This document shows, piece after piece, positions 19,677 to 30,525 of a stretch of 64,000 bases of DNA (position 1 is the first letter of the stretch; each line of letters opens with the position of its first letter). A program made the translations under genes and the position numbers. Source of the DNA: Photorhabdus luminescens subsp. luminescens (GTDB taxonomy: Bacteria; Pseudomonadota; Gammaproteobacteria; Enterobacterales; Enterobacteriaceae); NCBI RefSeq assembly GCF_001083805.1, contig NZ_JXSK01000004.1:466956-530955 (forward strand), written 5' to 3'. Under the pieces are notes generated by a model that worked only from the letters and a program-made list of their open reading frames with translations, was not told the DNA's origin and did no database searches.

Positions 19677-20026
19677 ATCCTATCCCGCTTATATTTTATT
19701 TATCCAATCGATTTCAATCAAATGATAAATTGGAAATATAGTATAGCCGTTTACTTTTAGAATAATTACTATATTACAATTCAAAAAAATCGATCAAACG
19801 CACAAAATCTGACATTTAAATAATCAATCAAAACTTAATTTAAATTTATAAATTATTTAAATATTTTTAATATTAAAAGTAATATCGATCAATAAAATGG
19901 AGTGCAAAATTATCAGCTTGTTACCCGACAGATATCACGTACACAGTTTCCGCTATCGTCGTTATTAATTCTTTATTATCCTATCTTTTGTTAAAGTAAC
20001 TTCATCTGAACAACCGGAACGATATT
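19677..20026. other. Divergent intergenic MFS gene / yaaA
   Basis: About 350 bases, strongly AT-rich in the left two thirds. It must hold the promoters of both divergent genes. Nothing else was recognised. Confidence 0.45.
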
Positions 20027-20803
20027 ATGCTTATTACTATTTCACCTGCAAAAACCCTTGATTATGAAAGCCCGCTTGCCACGGAAAAATATAGTCAGCC
20101 AGTATTACTCAACCAATCAGAGCAGTTAATCAGTATTTGTCGCGAACTGGCACCCGCCCAAATTGCGAGTTTGATGGGTATCAGCGATAAACTTGCCGGC
20201 CTGAATGCAGCCCGTTTTGGCGAGTGGCATGCTGATTTCACTCCAGAAAATGCCCGTCAGGCTATCCTGGCATTTAAAGGTGATGTTTATACCGGTATGC
20301 AAGCTGAATCTTTCTCCGATAAGGATTTCGATTTTGCTCAGAATCATCTGAGAATCTTATCTGGCCTTTACGGTGTACTCCGTCCGTTAGATTTGATGCA
20401 ACCTTACCGGCTGGAAATGGGGATCAAACTGGAAAATAAACGCGGTAAAGATCTCTACGCTTTCTGGGGAGATCTGATCACAGAAAAGCTTAATGAGGCT
20501 CTGGAACAGCAAGGCGATAATATACTGGTTAATCTGGCTTCTGATGAATATTTCAAATCCGTGAATACGAAAAAATTAGCCGGTAAAATCATTAAACCTG
20601 TATTCCTCGATGAGAAAAACGGTAAGTATAAAATCATTAGTTTTTATGCGAAAAAAGCTCGTGGGCTAATGAGCCGGTTTATTATTCAGAATCAATTAAC
20701 GCAAGCTGACCGTCTGGTGGAGTTTAATCTGGATGGCTACGCCTTTGATGAATCGTTATCCAAAGGGAACGAACTGGTATTTAAACGCCCAGAACAACAT
20801 TAA
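20027..20803 (+). CDS. yaaA: Peroxide stress resistance protein YaaA
   Basis: YaaA (UPF0246) lowers free intracellular iron during hydrogen peroxide stress; it binds DNA and belongs to the OxyR regulon in E. coli. The 258-residue product has the same length as E. coli YaaA and the conserved segments [50 protein letters not shown] and [14 protein letters not shown]. It converges on thrC. Confidence 0.97.
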   Translation: MLITISPAKTLDYESPLATEKYSQPVLLNQSEQLISICRELAPAQIASLMGISDKLAGLNAARFGEWHADFTPENARQAILAFKGDVYTGMQAESFSDKDFDFAQNHLRILSGLYGVLRPLDLMQPYRLEMGIKLENKRGKDLYAFWGDLITEKLNEALEQQGDNILVNLASDEYFKSVNTKKLAGKIIKPVFLDEKNGKYKIISFYAKKARGLMSRFIIQNQLTQADRLVEFNLDGYAFDESLSKGNELVFKRPEQH

Positions 20804-20824
20804 GACCTTATTATCAATAATATA

Positions 20825-20852
20825 CGCCGCATGATCTGTGCGGCGCTTATTT
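20825..20852. terminator. Convergent terminator yaaA / thrC
   Basis: CGCCGCA (20825-20831) pairs with TGCGGCG (20839-20845) around a 7-base loop, followed by CTTATTTT on the plus strand. It lies between the two stop codons and could serve both genes, though the T tract is imperfect. Confidence 0.6.
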
Positions 20853-22151
20853 TCATGATAACTTAGCTGCTCTTTCCATCAAGAAAGATCGCAACTTAGC
20901 AAAATCTGCCGGTAAGTAATGGGATAGCAACTCCAAATCAGCTCGTTCAGCCAACGCTTCGGGTAATGGCAGTTCCTCACCCAGAATCTGTTCCACACTC
21001 TCTTTAAATTTCGCTGGATGAGCTGTACCAAGAAATAACCCGTATTCACCTTCTTGTAATTGATCACGCAGAACACGATAAGCAACCGCTGCATGAGGTT
21101 CAGAGATATAACCCAGTTTAGCCAGTTCTTTAATTGTCTCTTTAGTTACCTCATCACTGATTACGCCATATCCCAATTCGTTCAACGGCCAAGATTTACG
21201 ATAGAACAGTTCTTCAATCCGTGGCCAATTGTTTGGCTGGCTCACATCCATTGCGTTGGAAAGCGTGGCAACCGTTTGATGAGGCCGCCATTTTCCATCC
21301 ACGAGATAACGAGGAACCGTATCGTTAACATTAGTGGCGGCGATAAAGCGTTTTACCGGCAATCCCATCGATTTTGCCAATAAACCCGCGGTCAAATCAC
21401 CAAAATTCCCACTCGGTACAGAGATAACCAGTTGTTCACGCTTATCTTCCGGTAGCTGAGCAACCGCTTCAAAGTAGTAGCAAATTTGCGCCAACAAGCG
21501 GCTGATGTTAATTGAGTTAGCTGAATTGAGATACAGAGCTTGTTTCAATTCCTGATCATCAAACGCCTGTTTAACCAACGCCTGACAATCATCAAAATCG
21601 CCATCAATCGCCACCGTGTGAATATTACCGCCCAATGTACAGAATAGTTTTTCCTGTAACGGGCTGATCTTGCCTCGCGGATAGAGGATTACCACTTGTA
21701 CATTATTCAGTCCATAAAAGGCGTGCGCTACTGCTGCCCCCGTGTCGCCGGAAGTCGCAGTCAGGATAGTTACTGGCTGCTCACCAGCAACTTGTGCCAA
21801 CATTTGCGCCATAAAACGGCCGCCAAAATCCTTAAATGCCAGAGTCGGGCCGTGGAATAATTCCAGCGTTGCAACATCATTTTCCACTTTGGCAACAGGC
21901 GCTGGAAAATCAAAAGCTCTCTTAACCCGCGTCGCCAACTGTTCTGGCGGAATTTCATCGCCAATAAACGCTGAGAGAATGCGACCGCTGCGGGTAACAA
22001 AATCCAGTTTCAGCAGTTGGTCAATTTCTTCACGGCTAAATTCCGGTAAATCTTGCGGGAAGAAAAGCCCTTGCTGTTTGCCTAACCCCTGTTTGACTGC
22101 CTGTGCAAAACTCACCTGCTCGCTGTTGTCTTTCAAGTTATACAGTTTCAT
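20853..22151 (-). CDS. thrC: Threonine synthase
   Basis: ThrC converts O-phosphohomoserine to threonine using pyridoxal phosphate. The 432-residue protein (E. coli 428) carries the cofactor lysine in GPTLAFKDFGGRF, the phosphate-binding SGNFGDLTAG and the family's N-terminal YNLKDNSEQVSFAQAVKQGL. It is last in thrABC, three bases after thrB, so translational coupling is likely. Confidence 0.98.
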   Translation of the reverse strand: MKLYNLKDNSEQVSFAQAVKQGLGKQQGLFFPQDLPEFSREEIDQLLKLDFVTRSGRILSAFIGDEIPPEQLATRVKRAFDFPAPVAKVENDVATLELFHGPTLAFKDFGGRFMAQMLAQVAGEQPVTILTATSGDTGAAVAHAFYGLNNVQVVILYPRGKISPLQEKLFCTLGGNIHTVAIDGDFDDCQALVKQAFDDQELKQALYLNSANSINISRLLAQICYYFEAVAQLPEDKREQLVISVPSGNFGDLTAGLLAKSMGLPVKRFIAATNVNDTVPRYLVDGKWRPHQTVATLSNAMDVSQPNNWPRIEELFYRKSWPLNELGYGVISDEVTKETIKELAKLGYISEPHAAVAYRVLRDQLQEGEYGLFLGTAHPAKFKESVEQILGEELPLPEALAERADLELLSHYLPADFAKLRSFLMERAAKLS

Positions 22152-22154
22152 CAG

Positions 22155-23084
22155 TTACCCTATCTGTCGTGCGCCTGCGAGATCCAGACGGCAAATGTGT
22201 ACAAAACCTTCATCATTCTGAACATAATGCTGTTGCAGCCACTCAGCTACTTCCTCTGCGGTCGCCATATCATTACAAATGGAGAACAAGGTCGGACCAG
22301 AACCAGAAATACCACACGCCAATGCGCCTACCCGTTTTGCTGTTTCTCGCGCCTTAGCAAAACCCGGTAACAGTTGAGTACGATACGGTTCAGCAACCAC
22401 ATCTTTCATCAATTTGGCTGCCAGCTCTGGTTGACGTGTATGACAGGCATGAATAAAACCAGCAAGAAAGCGTCCATGATCGATAACATCCTGTTTCGAG
22501 TATTTCACAGGTAAAATTGCTCTGGCTTCTGCGGTAGAAACTTTGATGCCCGGATAAGCCATCACCCATAACCACTCATCAAACGAAGGTACTGGCTGAC
22601 AGATAATATCCCCCTGTTCCATAATCAGTTGTAAACCGCCGAGATAGCATGGAGCAACATTATCATAGTGAATACTGCCGGAAATACGTCCTTCCAGTTG
22701 CCCCATCATTGCCAGTAATTGGTTCTTACTAAACGGGAGATCCGCAAACTCGTTCAATGCCATCAAACCAGCAACAACAGAACAAGCGCTGGAGCCAAGG
22801 CCAGAACCAATCGGCATATTTTTTTCCAGCGTCATTGCCACAGGTAATTGCTTGCCCAAATGCTGGCAGAATAATTGCCAGCATTGATAAACGATGTTGT
22901 ACTCCAGCTTCTCAGGTAACTTCCCCACAAAAGGCCCTTCATTATGCAAACTGAAGCTCTCCGCTGCCCGGACAGTAACGCAATCACCTAATAAAGCACC
23001 ATCAACCGGAGAGACCGCCGCTCCCAGTACATCAAACCCAACACTGACATTGCCAATAGATGCAGGCGCATAGACTTTAATCAC
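22155..23084 (-). CDS. thrB: Homoserine kinase
   Basis: ThrB phosphorylates homoserine with ATP. The 309-residue product is a GHMP kinase: [20 protein letters not shown] at the N-terminus and the ATP loop [17 protein letters not shown] near residue 92. The length equals the enterobacterial norm. It lies two bases after thrA and three before thrC in one operon. Confidence 0.98.
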   Translation of the reverse strand: MIKVYAPASIGNVSVGFDVLGAAVSPVDGALLGDCVTVRAAESFSLHNEGPFVGKLPEKLEYNIVYQCWQLFCQHLGKQLPVAMTLEKNMPIGSGLGSSACSVVAGLMALNEFADLPFSKNQLLAMMGQLEGRISGSIHYDNVAPCYLGGLQLIMEQGDIICQPVPSFDEWLWVMAYPGIKVSTAEARAILPVKYSKQDVIDHGRFLAGFIHACHTRQPELAAKLMKDVVAEPYRTQLLPGFAKARETAKRVGALACGISGSGPTLFSICNDMATAEEVAEWLQQHYVQNDEGFVHICRLDLAGARQIG

Positions 23085-23086
23085 AA

Positions 23087-25546
23087 TTAAACTCCCTGTT
23101 TCCAGGACAAGGTACGCAGCATATCTGCGAACACACCTGCGGCAGTCACATCATTACCCGCCCCGTATCCCCGCAGTACCAGCGGGATTGGCTGATAGTA
23201 ACGCGTGTAGAATGCCAACGCATTTTCGCCATTTTTGACTTTATAAAGTGGATCATTGCCATCTACTGCGGCAATTTTCACCTTGCAACGGCCATCTTCA
23301 ATGACGCCAACATAGCGCAGCACTTTTCCCTGCCCTTTGGCTTCCGCCACACGCTGGCTGAAAACCTGATCAAGAGCGGGTAAACGCTCAAGGAAACTAT
23401 CCACGCCGCCACTGTTATCAAAGGAAGCTGGTAGTACAGGTTCCACATCAATATTATCCAGTTCCAGTTCATAACCCGCTTCACGAGCCAGAATCAACAG
23501 TTTACGAGCAACATCCATCCCGGACAGATCATCACGCGGATCGGGTTCGGTATAACCCTTCTCTTTTGCCAGCAACGTTGCCTGAGATAGTGACATTCCT
23601 TCATCCAACATACCGAAAATAAAAGAGAGAGAACCGGAAAGAATGCCATTGAACTGAATCAGTTCATCACCCGCATTAAGCAGGTTTTGTAAGTTTTCAA
23701 TAACAGGCAAGCCAGCCCCGACGTTAGTGTCATACAGAAATTTGCGTTTGGATTTCTCGGCTGCCTTGCGGATTTGGTGATAATAAGCCATTGACGACGT
23801 ATTGGCTTTTTTATTCGGCGTGACCACATTGAAGCCATCACTCAGGAAACTGGCGTATTGATCAGCAATTTGCTGATTAGAGGTACAATCCACTATCACC
23901 GGGTTTAGCAAATGGTACTCTTTCTCCAAACGGATCAGACGGCTTAAGCTAAAAGGTTCTTTGGCCTCTGATAAACATTGCTGCCAATTATCAAGGCAAA
24001 TACCTCTCATGTCCGTCAGCATCGCCCGTGAATTAGCAATACCACACACCCGTAAATCAATGTGCTTTTGCTTCAACCAAGTTTGCTGACGACGGATCTG
24101 CTCAATCAAAACACTGCCTACACCACCAACACCGACAACAAAAACTTCGATCACCTGATCGGTATTAAATAGCATCTGATGACACAGACGAACGGCTGTG
24201 GTTGCCATTTCATTATCGATAACCGCAGAGATAGAACGTTCAGAAGATCCCTGTGCGATTGCAACGATATTGATATTACCGCGCGCCAATGCAGAGAAGA
24301 AACGGGCAGAGATGCCACGCAAAGTACGCATACCATCGCCAACAACAGAGATAATGGAAAGATTTTCCATCATATCCAGAGGATCAAGAACCCCCTCTTT
24401 CAGTTCAAGATAGAATTCTTCACTCAGCGCTTGGCGCGCACGTTCCAATTCACGTTGAGGGACACAGAAACTGATACTGTATTCTGAAGATGATTGAGTA
24501 ATCAGCACAACAGAGATCCCTTTGCGAGACATGACAGCAAATACCCTTGCCGCCATACCCACCATCCCCTTCATTCCAGGGCCTGATACGTTAATCATTG
24601 CCATACTGCTCAGGTTGGTAATCCCTTTTACCGGTGTACTTTCATCTTTCTGCCCGTCACCGATAAGCGTTCCCGGCGCATCTGGATTGGCGGTATTTTT
24701 AATCAAACAAGGGATCTGAAATTGAGCAATCGGGGCAATGGTCCGTGGATGCAATACCTTGGCGCCGAAATAAGAGAGTTCCATCGCTTCCTGATAGGAC
24801 ATGCCTTTTAGTAACCGCGCATCCGGCACGACTCTGGGATCACAGGTATAAACGCCATCCACATCGGTCCAGATTTCACAACATGTCGCCCGCAAACAAG
24901 CCGCCAAAACCGCAGCAGAATAGTCAGAACCATTACGCCCCAGAACAACTAGCTCCCCTTTATCATTTCCGGCCGTAAATCCAGCCATCAGAACAATATG
25001 GTCATCAGGAATATTCAGAGAAGAAATACGCTTCGTAGACTCGCTGATATCTACCGTAGATTCAAGGTAATGACCTTGCGCCAGCAAATTTCTTACCGGA
25101 TCAATCACCGTGACCTTGTGACCACGCGCCTGCAATACAGACTCCATGATTGCGATAGAGAGTTTTTCCCCACGACAAATCAGGGAAGCGTTAATGCTGT
25201 CCGGACATTGACCCAGTAACGAAATACCATGCAGAACCTGTTTCAATTGAGCCAATTCTTGCTCAACCATCATCTTTAACCTTTCATAAGCAAAACCGGG
25301 TTGCGCCTGTGCCAATCCCTGTAATAAATCAGCAAAGATTTGCTCAGCATCATGCATATGGGTAATGATCTCTTGCCCGGCTACCGTTTTTTCAATCATC
25401 TCCACTAAATGATTGGTAATTTTTGCCGGTGCGGAAAGCACCAACGCAACTCCGCCTTGGGAAAGTTTTTTTTCTGCAATATCGGCAACGCTCAGCACAC
25501 GCTGGTAATTCGCGACCGAAGTTCCTCCAAATTTAAGCACTCGCAT
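23087..25546 (-). CDS. thrA: Bifunctional aspartokinase I / homoserine dehydrogenase I
   Basis: ThrA catalyses the first and third steps from aspartate to threonine and is inhibited by threonine. The 819-residue product has the aspartokinase domain first ([20 protein letters not shown]), central ACT-type regulatory repeats (about 315-460) and the dehydrogenase domain with a Rossmann GVGGVGS near residue 470. The frame is open to 25588, but the methionine at 25546 begins the conserved N-terminus and gives the standard length. It is preceded by the thr leader and attenuator. Confidence 0.98.
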   Translation of the reverse strand: MRVLKFGGTSVANYQRVLSVADIAEKKLSQGGVALVLSAPAKITNHLVEMIEKTVAGQEIITHMHDAEQIFADLLQGLAQAQPGFAYERLKMMVEQELAQLKQVLHGISLLGQCPDSINASLICRGEKLSIAIMESVLQARGHKVTVIDPVRNLLAQGHYLESTVDISESTKRISSLNIPDDHIVLMAGFTAGNDKGELVVLGRNGSDYSAAVLAACLRATCCEIWTDVDGVYTCDPRVVPDARLLKGMSYQEAMELSYFGAKVLHPRTIAPIAQFQIPCLIKNTANPDAPGTLIGDGQKDESTPVKGITNLSSMAMINVSGPGMKGMVGMAARVFAVMSRKGISVVLITQSSSEYSISFCVPQRELERARQALSEEFYLELKEGVLDPLDMMENLSIISVVGDGMRTLRGISARFFSALARGNINIVAIAQGSSERSISAVIDNEMATTAVRLCHQMLFNTDQVIEVFVVGVGGVGSVLIEQIRRQQTWLKQKHIDLRVCGIANSRAMLTDMRGICLDNWQQCLSEAKEPFSLSRLIRLEKEYHLLNPVIVDCTSNQQIADQYASFLSDGFNVVTPNKKANTSSMAYYHQIRKAAEKSKRKFLYDTNVGAGLPVIENLQNLLNAGDELIQFNGILSGSLSFIFGMLDEGMSLSQATLLAKEKGYTEPDPRDDLSGMDVARKLLILAREAGYELELDNIDVEPVLPASFDNSGGVDSFLERLPALDQVFSQRVAEAKGQGKVLRYVGVIEDGRCKVKIAAVDGNDPLYKVKNGENALAFYTRYYQPIPLVLRGYGAGNDVTAAGVFADMLRTLSWKQGV

Positions 25547-25572
25547 TAACATTTTTCTCCTGATTCCGCGCC

Positions 25573-25605
25573 AAAAAAAAGCCCGCATCTGATTTGGATG
25601 CGGGC
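25573..25605 (-). terminator. thr operon attenuator terminator
   Basis: GCCCGCATC (25581-25589) pairs with GATGCGGGC (25597-25605) with a 7-base loop. On the minus strand the stem is followed by eight T (A run at 25573-25580). It lies between thrL and thrA, where an attenuator is expected. Confidence 0.93.
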
Positions 25606-25629
25606 TTTTTTCTCTGTTTTATTTATGCG

Positions 25630-25698
25630 TCAGCCCGCCCCGCAACCTGTGGTTCCGGTGGTGATAATAATTGTGGTTTTCAGGCTGATAGTTTGCAT
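25630..25698 (-). CDS. thrL: thr operon leader peptide
   Basis: A 22-codon frame from ATG 25698 to TGA 25632-25630 encodes a peptide whose middle reads SLKTTIIITTGTTGCG, with seven threonines and four isoleucines. Ribosome stalling at these codons when charged Thr or Ile tRNA is scarce would prevent the downstream attenuator from forming. An AGGAA ribosome site lies just before the start. A possible -35 (TTGACT, 25766-25761) sits upstream with a poor -10. E. coli thrL has the same design (21 residues) but a different sequence. Confidence 0.93.
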   Translation of the reverse strand: MQTISLKTTIIITTGTTGCGAG

Positions 25699-26357
25699 TA
25701 GGTTCCTGTCTGTCATTTAATGGGTTCGACCCTATATTGGTTAAATTATTTTGTGCACAAAGTCAAACATTTTCGCTAAATAATCTTATATTTTTGATAT
25801 TTTTAGCATTGGAATAATCCATCTTATGGTCGTCAATGCAAACAAATATTTCTTACTGAACACAATTTTTTAGTTGTTAAATCCATTTTTAACAAAATTA
25901 ACAATATATTTTATCTTTTAGTAAAAATCAGTGATTTTTGTTCACTATTAAGCTTATAGCAGGTTGCTTTTGATACAAAAACACACGGGTATATTAATAG
26001 AAATTTGTCATTTGCATGACAGAATACAAGGTATAAAATAACCAATATAAATAATATTAACGTGCTACAATCAATTTTGATGTACGTCAATAAAAGGTAG
26101 TTTTTTTAGATGGTAAATGCATTGCAAGCTGTTATATTGCTGTTAATGAACTAACATAACACTGTTTAACCAGTTTTTTGGGTATATACCCACCAAAGGA
26201 AAAGCAACTTTTACTTTCAGTGTAAAACATATCAATAAATGTTATTACTGATTTAAGTTATAATTTCAGTGATGACAAATAATAACCAGTAAATATCCTG
26301 AGATAAGAGTAGTTTGAATCATTCTGATTTATTTTTAAGCGATTCTAGGTAGCAACC
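25699..26357. other. Long divergent control region thrL / arcA
   Basis: About 660 AT-rich bases without a supported gene. The left end contains the thr promoter. The remainder is the long leader and promoter region of arcA, which is also extended in E. coli. No repeat or riboswitch was recognised. Confidence 0.5.
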
Positions 26358-27074
26358 ATGCAAACCCCGCACATTTTGATTGTTGAAGACGAAATTGTCA
26401 CTCGCAATACCCTAAAAAGCATTTTCGAAGCTGAAGGGTATATCGTTTATGAAGCCACCGATGGCTCAGAGATGCACCACATTCTGTCAAACAATGACAT
26501 TAACTTGGTGATCATGGACATTAACCTTCCAGGCAAAAATGGCTTGTTACTTGCCCGCGAACTGCGTGAGCAAGCAAATGTTGCCCTGATGTTCCTGACC
26601 GGCCGTGATAACGAAGTAGACAAAATCCTTGGCTTGGAAATTGGCGCAGATGATTATATCACCAAACCATTTAACCCACGTGAATTGACTATTCGCGCCC
26701 GCAACCTGCTTTCTCGTACCATGAATCTGAGTAATGCCAGCGAGGAGCGCCGCCAAGTTGAAAGTTATAAATTCAACGGTTGGGAATTAGATATCAATAG
26801 CCGCTCACTGATCAGCCCAGCGGGTGAGCAGTATAAATTGCCACGCAGCGAGTTCCGCGCCATGCTTCATTTCTGTGAAAATCCAGGAAAAATCCAAACG
26901 CGCGCAGATTTACTAAGAAAGATGACAGGTCGTGAATTGAAACCTCATGACCGTACTGTCGATGTCACTATTCGTCGTATCCGTAAACATTTCGAATCGA
27001 CGCCAGATACGATGGAAATTATCGCCACCATTCACGGTGAAGGCTATCGTTTCTGTGGCGATTTAGAAGCATAA
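26358..27074 (+). CDS. arcA: Aerobic respiration response regulator ArcA
   Basis: ArcA is the response regulator of ArcBA and represses aerobic metabolism under reducing conditions. The 238-residue product equals E. coli ArcA in length. The receiver domain carries acidic residues Glu10-Asp11, phospho-acceptor Asp54 ([12 protein letters not shown]) and Lys104 region ([15 protein letters not shown]). The C-terminal OmpR-type winged helix ends with [15 protein letters not shown]. ArcB is not in the window. Confidence 0.99.
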   Translation: MQTPHILIVEDEIVTRNTLKSIFEAEGYIVYEATDGSEMHHILSNNDINLVIMDINLPGKNGLLLARELREQANVALMFLTGRDNEVDKILGLEIGADDYITKPFNPRELTIRARNLLSRTMNLSNASEERRQVESYKFNGWELDINSRSLISPAGEQYKLPRSEFRAMLHFCENPGKIQTRADLLRKMTGRELKPHDRTVDVTIRRIRKHFESTPDTMEIIATIHGEGYRFCGDLEA

Positions 27075-27103
27075 CTTGAATACCGGTAAGCCTCTAAAAA
27101 TAA

Positions 27104-27136
27104 CAGGATGGGATATCCCTGTAGGAACCCATCCTG
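27104..27136. other. Hairpin between arcA and creA
   Basis: CAGGATGGG (27104-27112) pairs with CCCATCCTG (27128-27136). It sits between the convergent genes arcA and creA and may act as a shared transcription end, but it lacks a T tract. Confidence 0.45.
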
Positions 27137-27140
27137 CCCC

Positions 27141-27626
27141 TCAATTTCCCACCGTCTTCCACGGCATAATCGGTACAGCACTGAGCGCATTCTTCGGAGA
27201 ACCATCGATCATCTTATCGGAATATGTCAGATAGACTAATGCATTACGATTTGCATCATAGAAGCGAACGACTTGAAGTTTTTTAAACACCAGTGAGGTT
27301 CGTTTCTGAAAAACCACCTGACCTTTTTTGCTGCTCTTTTTAATCTTATCTGTTAATTCAATCTCTCCAACTTGCTGACAAGAAATAGCCGCATCAGAAG
27401 TATCTTCCGCAAGTCCTAACCCCCCTTTTATGCCGCCTGTTTTTGCCCTGCTTAGGTAACAAGTCACATTTTTAACATCAGGATCATCAAATGCTTCCAC
27501 GACAATTTTGTGATCAGGCCCGATAAATTTAAAAACAGTGTCTACCGAACCAATCTCTTCAGCCTCAGTCGCCACAGGTATGAACAACAATGTTGTTGTT
27601 ACTAGTATCTTTATGATTTTTAACAT
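27141..27626 (-). CDS. creA: Periplasmic protein CreA
   Basis: CreA is a secreted protein of unknown function; in enterobacteria it accompanies the CreBC two-component system. The 161-residue product has a signal peptide ([22 protein letters not shown]) and the family's conserved body: [38 protein letters not shown] and a C-terminal SAVPIMPWK. creB, creC and creD, which follow creA in E. coli, are absent here; rob is the next gene. Confidence 0.95.
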   Translation of the reverse strand: MLKIIKILVTTTLLFIPVATEAEEIGSVDTVFKFIGPDHKIVVEAFDDPDVKNVTCYLSRAKTGGIKGGLGLAEDTSDAAISCQQVGEIELTDKIKKSSKKGQVVFQKRTSLVFKKLQVVRFYDANRNALVYLTYSDKMIDGSPKNALSAVPIMPWKTVGN

Positions 27627-28009
27627 ATATAGTCTCGTTCCTTAATTAATTCAGCGTAAAATTTCACCGCCGAGATACCAAATAGGGTGGTAATACCACC
27701 CAATAGCAATAATTACTTATTAGAATAGTTTCACAAAGTAATGAGTGAAATAATAATACGAATAAGTATCCTATTGTAAATACAAGACTTGTTTTACACT
27801 TAGAACTTATATCCAGTAGAGTTATTGTTGAATGCCACGTTTGTCAATAAATTATGAACACGAACAGCACGCAGACACCAGAACAGACATGCAATACACA
27901 GGAATGATCGTTTTACTCACTCTGTAGACCTGTTCAAGTGGCAAACAAAATAGTCTAGTAATATAGGTTCTTATGTTGTTCTTTCTGGTCTTAACGACTA
28001 AGGAGATGT
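27627..28009. other. Divergent intergenic creA / rob
   Basis: About 380 bases holding the promoters of creA and rob. No small gene or clear operator is visible. AAGGAGA precedes the rob start. Confidence 0.5.
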
Positions 28010-28885
28010 ATGGATCAAACCGGCATCATTCGTGATTTATTACGTTGGCTAGACAATCATTTAGATCAACCGTTATCACTCAATAATGTTGCAGCTAAAG
28101 CAGGTTATTCTAAATGGCACCTGCAACGTATGTTTAAAGACATTACCGGCCAGGCTATTGGCTCCTATATCCGTGCCAGAAGGTTATCACGGGCAGCCGT
28201 TGCTTTGCGTTTAACCAGCCGCCCTATTCTGGATATTGCTTTACAGTACCAGTTTGACTCCCAACAAACGTTCACTCGCGCATTTAAAAAACAATTTAAT
28301 AAAACACCAGCACTTTATCGTCTCAGTGAGGAGTGGTGCGCCACAGGTATTTGCCCCCCCATATTGTTGGACAAGAGGTATATTCCCGAAGCAACCTATC
28401 TCACACTAAAGGAACAGCCACTGGTTGGTATAGAACAGACCTGTTCTTATACGCTGGAACAATGGTCCAGTTTTTGTACTGAAATGCGACACAATTTCTG
28501 GACATACTATCTGAAAAATGCGGAAGTGTTGCCTCCTGTACTTTATGGCCTTCATCATGCGACGCCCAATCCAGAAAAAGAAGATGAACAAACCGTGTTG
28601 TACACCACAGCGGTAGAACCCCAATATGCCCAGTTTGATGTGGCAGGCAGCCAACCTGTTACATTACCGGCTGGAGAATACGTCTCATTTAGTTACTACG
28701 GCACCAAAGATGGCTTACAGGATTTTCTGTTTACCGTCTATGGCATTTGCCTGCCAATGCTAAACCTGACACGTAGGAAAGGATACGATATCGAGCGATA
28801 TTATCTTACCAATATCAATGATAGAGATAAGGAAGCAGCGAACCATATCATCGAATTTCAGTATCTCATTCCTATCCAGCATTAA
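28010..28885 (+). CDS. rob: Right origin-binding / AraC-family regulator Rob
   Basis: Rob is an AraC/XylS regulator of the Mar-Sox-Rob regulon and binds near oriC in E. coli. The 291-residue product has two helix-turn-helix motifs in its first 110 residues (MDQTGIIRDLLRWLDNHLDQ onward, then RPILDIALQYQFDSQQTFTR), followed by a GyrI-like ligand-binding domain ending ELxIPI-like ([10 protein letters not shown]). MarA and SoxS lack this second domain, so Rob is the clear call. Its stop overlaps the gpmB stop by four bases on the other strand. Confidence 0.96.
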   Translation: MDQTGIIRDLLRWLDNHLDQPLSLNNVAAKAGYSKWHLQRMFKDITGQAIGSYIRARRLSRAAVALRLTSRPILDIALQYQFDSQQTFTRAFKKQFNKTPALYRLSEEWCATGICPPILLDKRYIPEATYLTLKEQPLVGIEQTCSYTLEQWSSFCTEMRHNFWTYYLKNAEVLPPVLYGLHHATPNPEKEDEQTVLYTTAVEPQYAQFDVAGSQPVTLPAGEYVSFSYYGTKDGLQDFLFTVYGICLPMLNLTRRKGYDIERYYLTNINDRDKEAANHIIEFQYLIPIQH

Positions 28886-29529
28886 CGTTGTAATTCATCC
28901 AGCGCGGGCGTATCCAGATGTGTGATATCGCCTGCCGTTTCTACAATCCAACCTGACGCCAGCCACGGACTGTGTTGATAATCCACTCTGGACAGAGAGC
29001 AATTTCTCAGGCGAAGGCGACGTTCAGCATGCGCCGGCAATCCCAGTATTGTGCTAACCAAACATCCCAAAGCAATGCCGTGACTGACTAACAATGGCCG
29101 ACTCCCAACCGGCAAATTACGGCAGCTTTCCAGCGCAGCTCTCATACGCATAGCAAGTTCATCCATAGATTCACCTTCGGGGATACGCCCCCCAGGTGTG
29201 CCATCAAGGACCTTCTTGCGCCAAGTCTCCTCTTCCGAGGTCAAAGAATCAATATTTCTGCGTTCAAGCACTCCCATGTGCAATTCGCGCAAACGTGGCT
29301 CCAGAATAATTTCACAACCACAAACCTCAGCAATAATTTCCGCCGTTCGGCGTGTCCGCCCAAGGTCGCTGGTAATAATATGGGTAATACTTTCAGATTT
29401 TACTCTTTGCGCCACTAATCTGGCTTGATGTTCGCCTGTTTCGGTCAAAGGGCTGTCAGATTGTCCCTGAATACGACGTGCCGCATTCCATTCGGACTCC
29501 CCATGCCGAACAAGATATACCTGTAACAT
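28882..29529 (-). CDS. gpmB: Phosphoglycerate mutase-like protein GpmB
   Basis: GpmB is a histidine-phosphatase-superfamily protein annotated as phosphoglycerate mutase 2, although its main role may be phosphatase activity. From the methionine at 29529 it has 215 residues as in E. coli. The catalytic motif [10 protein letters not shown] starts at residue 8 and the second histidine is in [13 protein letters not shown]. An ATG two codons earlier (29535) is equally possible. It converges with rob. Confidence 0.94.
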   Translation of the reverse strand: MLQVYLVRHGESEWNAARRIQGQSDSPLTETGEHQARLVAQRVKSESITHIITSDLGRTRRTAEIIAEVCGCEIILEPRLRELHMGVLERRNIDSLTSEEETWRKKVLDGTPGGRIPEGESMDELAMRMRAALESCRNLPVGSRPLLVSHGIALGCLVSTILGLPAHAERRLRLRNCSLSRVDYQHSPWLASGWIVETAGDITHLDTPALDELQR

Positions 29530-29583
29530 TTTCATTTTCCGTTATACTGCGTAAATACTCGTTCAAAGGATAACTCACCTATT

Positions 29584-30114
29584 ATGTATCACGTTATTGC
29601 TGCAACCACCAACCCTGCAAAAATTAAAGCCATTAGTCTCGCCTTTGATGATGTTTTTGGGCCAGGTACTTATCGGATCGAAGATATCAATGTAGATAGT
29701 AGCGTCCCACAACAACCTATTGGTAACACGGAAACCCGTACTGGCGCCCGTCAGCGCGTAATGGCCGCCAGACAAGTTCGTCCTGAAGCAGATTTTTGGG
29801 TCGGTGTTGAAGCAGGTATTGAAGACGATATGACATTTGCCTGGATGGTGGTGGAATATCAGCAAATTCGCGGAGAATCTCGTTCAGCCAGTCTAATGCT
29901 ACCTGAGAAAATTCTTGATGGTATTCGAGAAGGTCGGGAATTAGGCCATGAAATGGCTTACCTTACAGGCATTGATAACATCAAGCAGAAAGATGGAGCG
30001 ATTGGCTTTTTTACTGATGGCATCCTGACTCGTACCAGTGTGTACCACCAAGCTCTAATACTCGCTTTGGTGCCGGTACATCATGAAATTTATAAGGAAC
30101 TGAACGCCCGTTAA
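29584..30114 (+). CDS. yjjX: Inosine/xanthosine triphosphatase YjjX
   Basis: YjjX hydrolyses ITP and XTP, keeping non-canonical purines out of nucleic acids. The 176-residue product (E. coli 170) has the NTPase fold start [17 protein letters not shown], the [10 protein letters not shown] helix and the [12 protein letters not shown] core. It is divergent from gpmB and convergent with trpR, as in E. coli. Confidence 0.95.
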   Translation: MYHVIAATTNPAKIKAISLAFDDVFGPGTYRIEDINVDSSVPQQPIGNTETRTGARQRVMAARQVRPEADFWVGVEAGIEDDMTFAWMVVEYQQIRGESRSASLMLPEKILDGIREGRELGHEMAYLTGIDNIKQKDGAIGFFTDGILTRTSVYHQALILALVPVHHEIYKELNAR

Positions 30115-30129
30115 ACAGGCATTCACCAT

Positions 30130-30148
30130 AGGCCGCAGTTGGCGGCCT
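30130..30148. other. Hairpin between yjjX and trpR
   Basis: AGGCCGC (30130-30136) pairs with GCGGCCT (30142-30148) around a 5-base loop. It lies between convergent stop codons; a short TATTTC follows. It may terminate both transcripts. Confidence 0.45.
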
Positions 30149-30149
30149 G

Positions 30150-30470
30150 CTATTTCAGTAATTGCTGTTCTAACCAAGCCTTCACATCGTTTGAAGCAAA
30201 TTTCAGGCTATTAGAACCGCGCGTAATCGTCGCAATACCCACCCCAAGTTCATTTTTCAGCTCACGTTGACTCATTTTTCCACTCATCAACTCCTTGATG
30301 ATTCGTACCCTGGTAGCCAGTGCTGTCCGTTCATCCGGTGTCAATAATAACTGCAAAATCGGATGCTGTAGATTTTCAGCAAAAGCCTGTTGGAGTAATG
30401 TCACGAAACATTGCCAATCTTCATGATCTTGCGGCGAAAGTGCCGGGTCTGTCAGATGATTCGTCGTCAT
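30150..30470 (-). CDS. trpR: Trp operon repressor
   Basis: TrpR binds L-tryptophan and represses trp biosynthesis genes and itself. The product from ATG 30470 has 106 residues with the conserved [20 protein letters not shown] segment and the DNA-binding helix-turn-helix [24 protein letters not shown] at 30476 could add two residues. Neither start has a clear ribosome site: a TATAAT and the operator lie immediately upstream, so the message may have almost no leader. It follows slt by 55 bases on the same strand. Confidence 0.95.
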   Translation of the reverse strand: MTTNHLTDPALSPQDHEDWQCFVTLLQQAFAENLQHPILQLLLTPDERTALATRVRIIKELMSGKMSQRELKNELGVGIATITRGSNSLKFASNDVKAWLEQQLLK

Positions 30471-30478
30471 AATCAATC

Positions 30479-30500
30479 ATTATACTATTTAACTAGTACA
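30479..30500 (-). promoter_or_regulatory. trpR operator with overlapping TATAAT
   Basis: ACTATTTAACTAGTAC (30484-30499) is a near-palindrome around TTAA and matches the half-site ACTAGT of Trp repressor operators. On the minus strand a perfect TATAAT (30484-30479) overlaps it, so repressor binding would block polymerase. The -35 is poor. Confidence 0.75.
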
Positions 30501-30525
30501 GCAGCATAACATAGTTTGCCATAAA

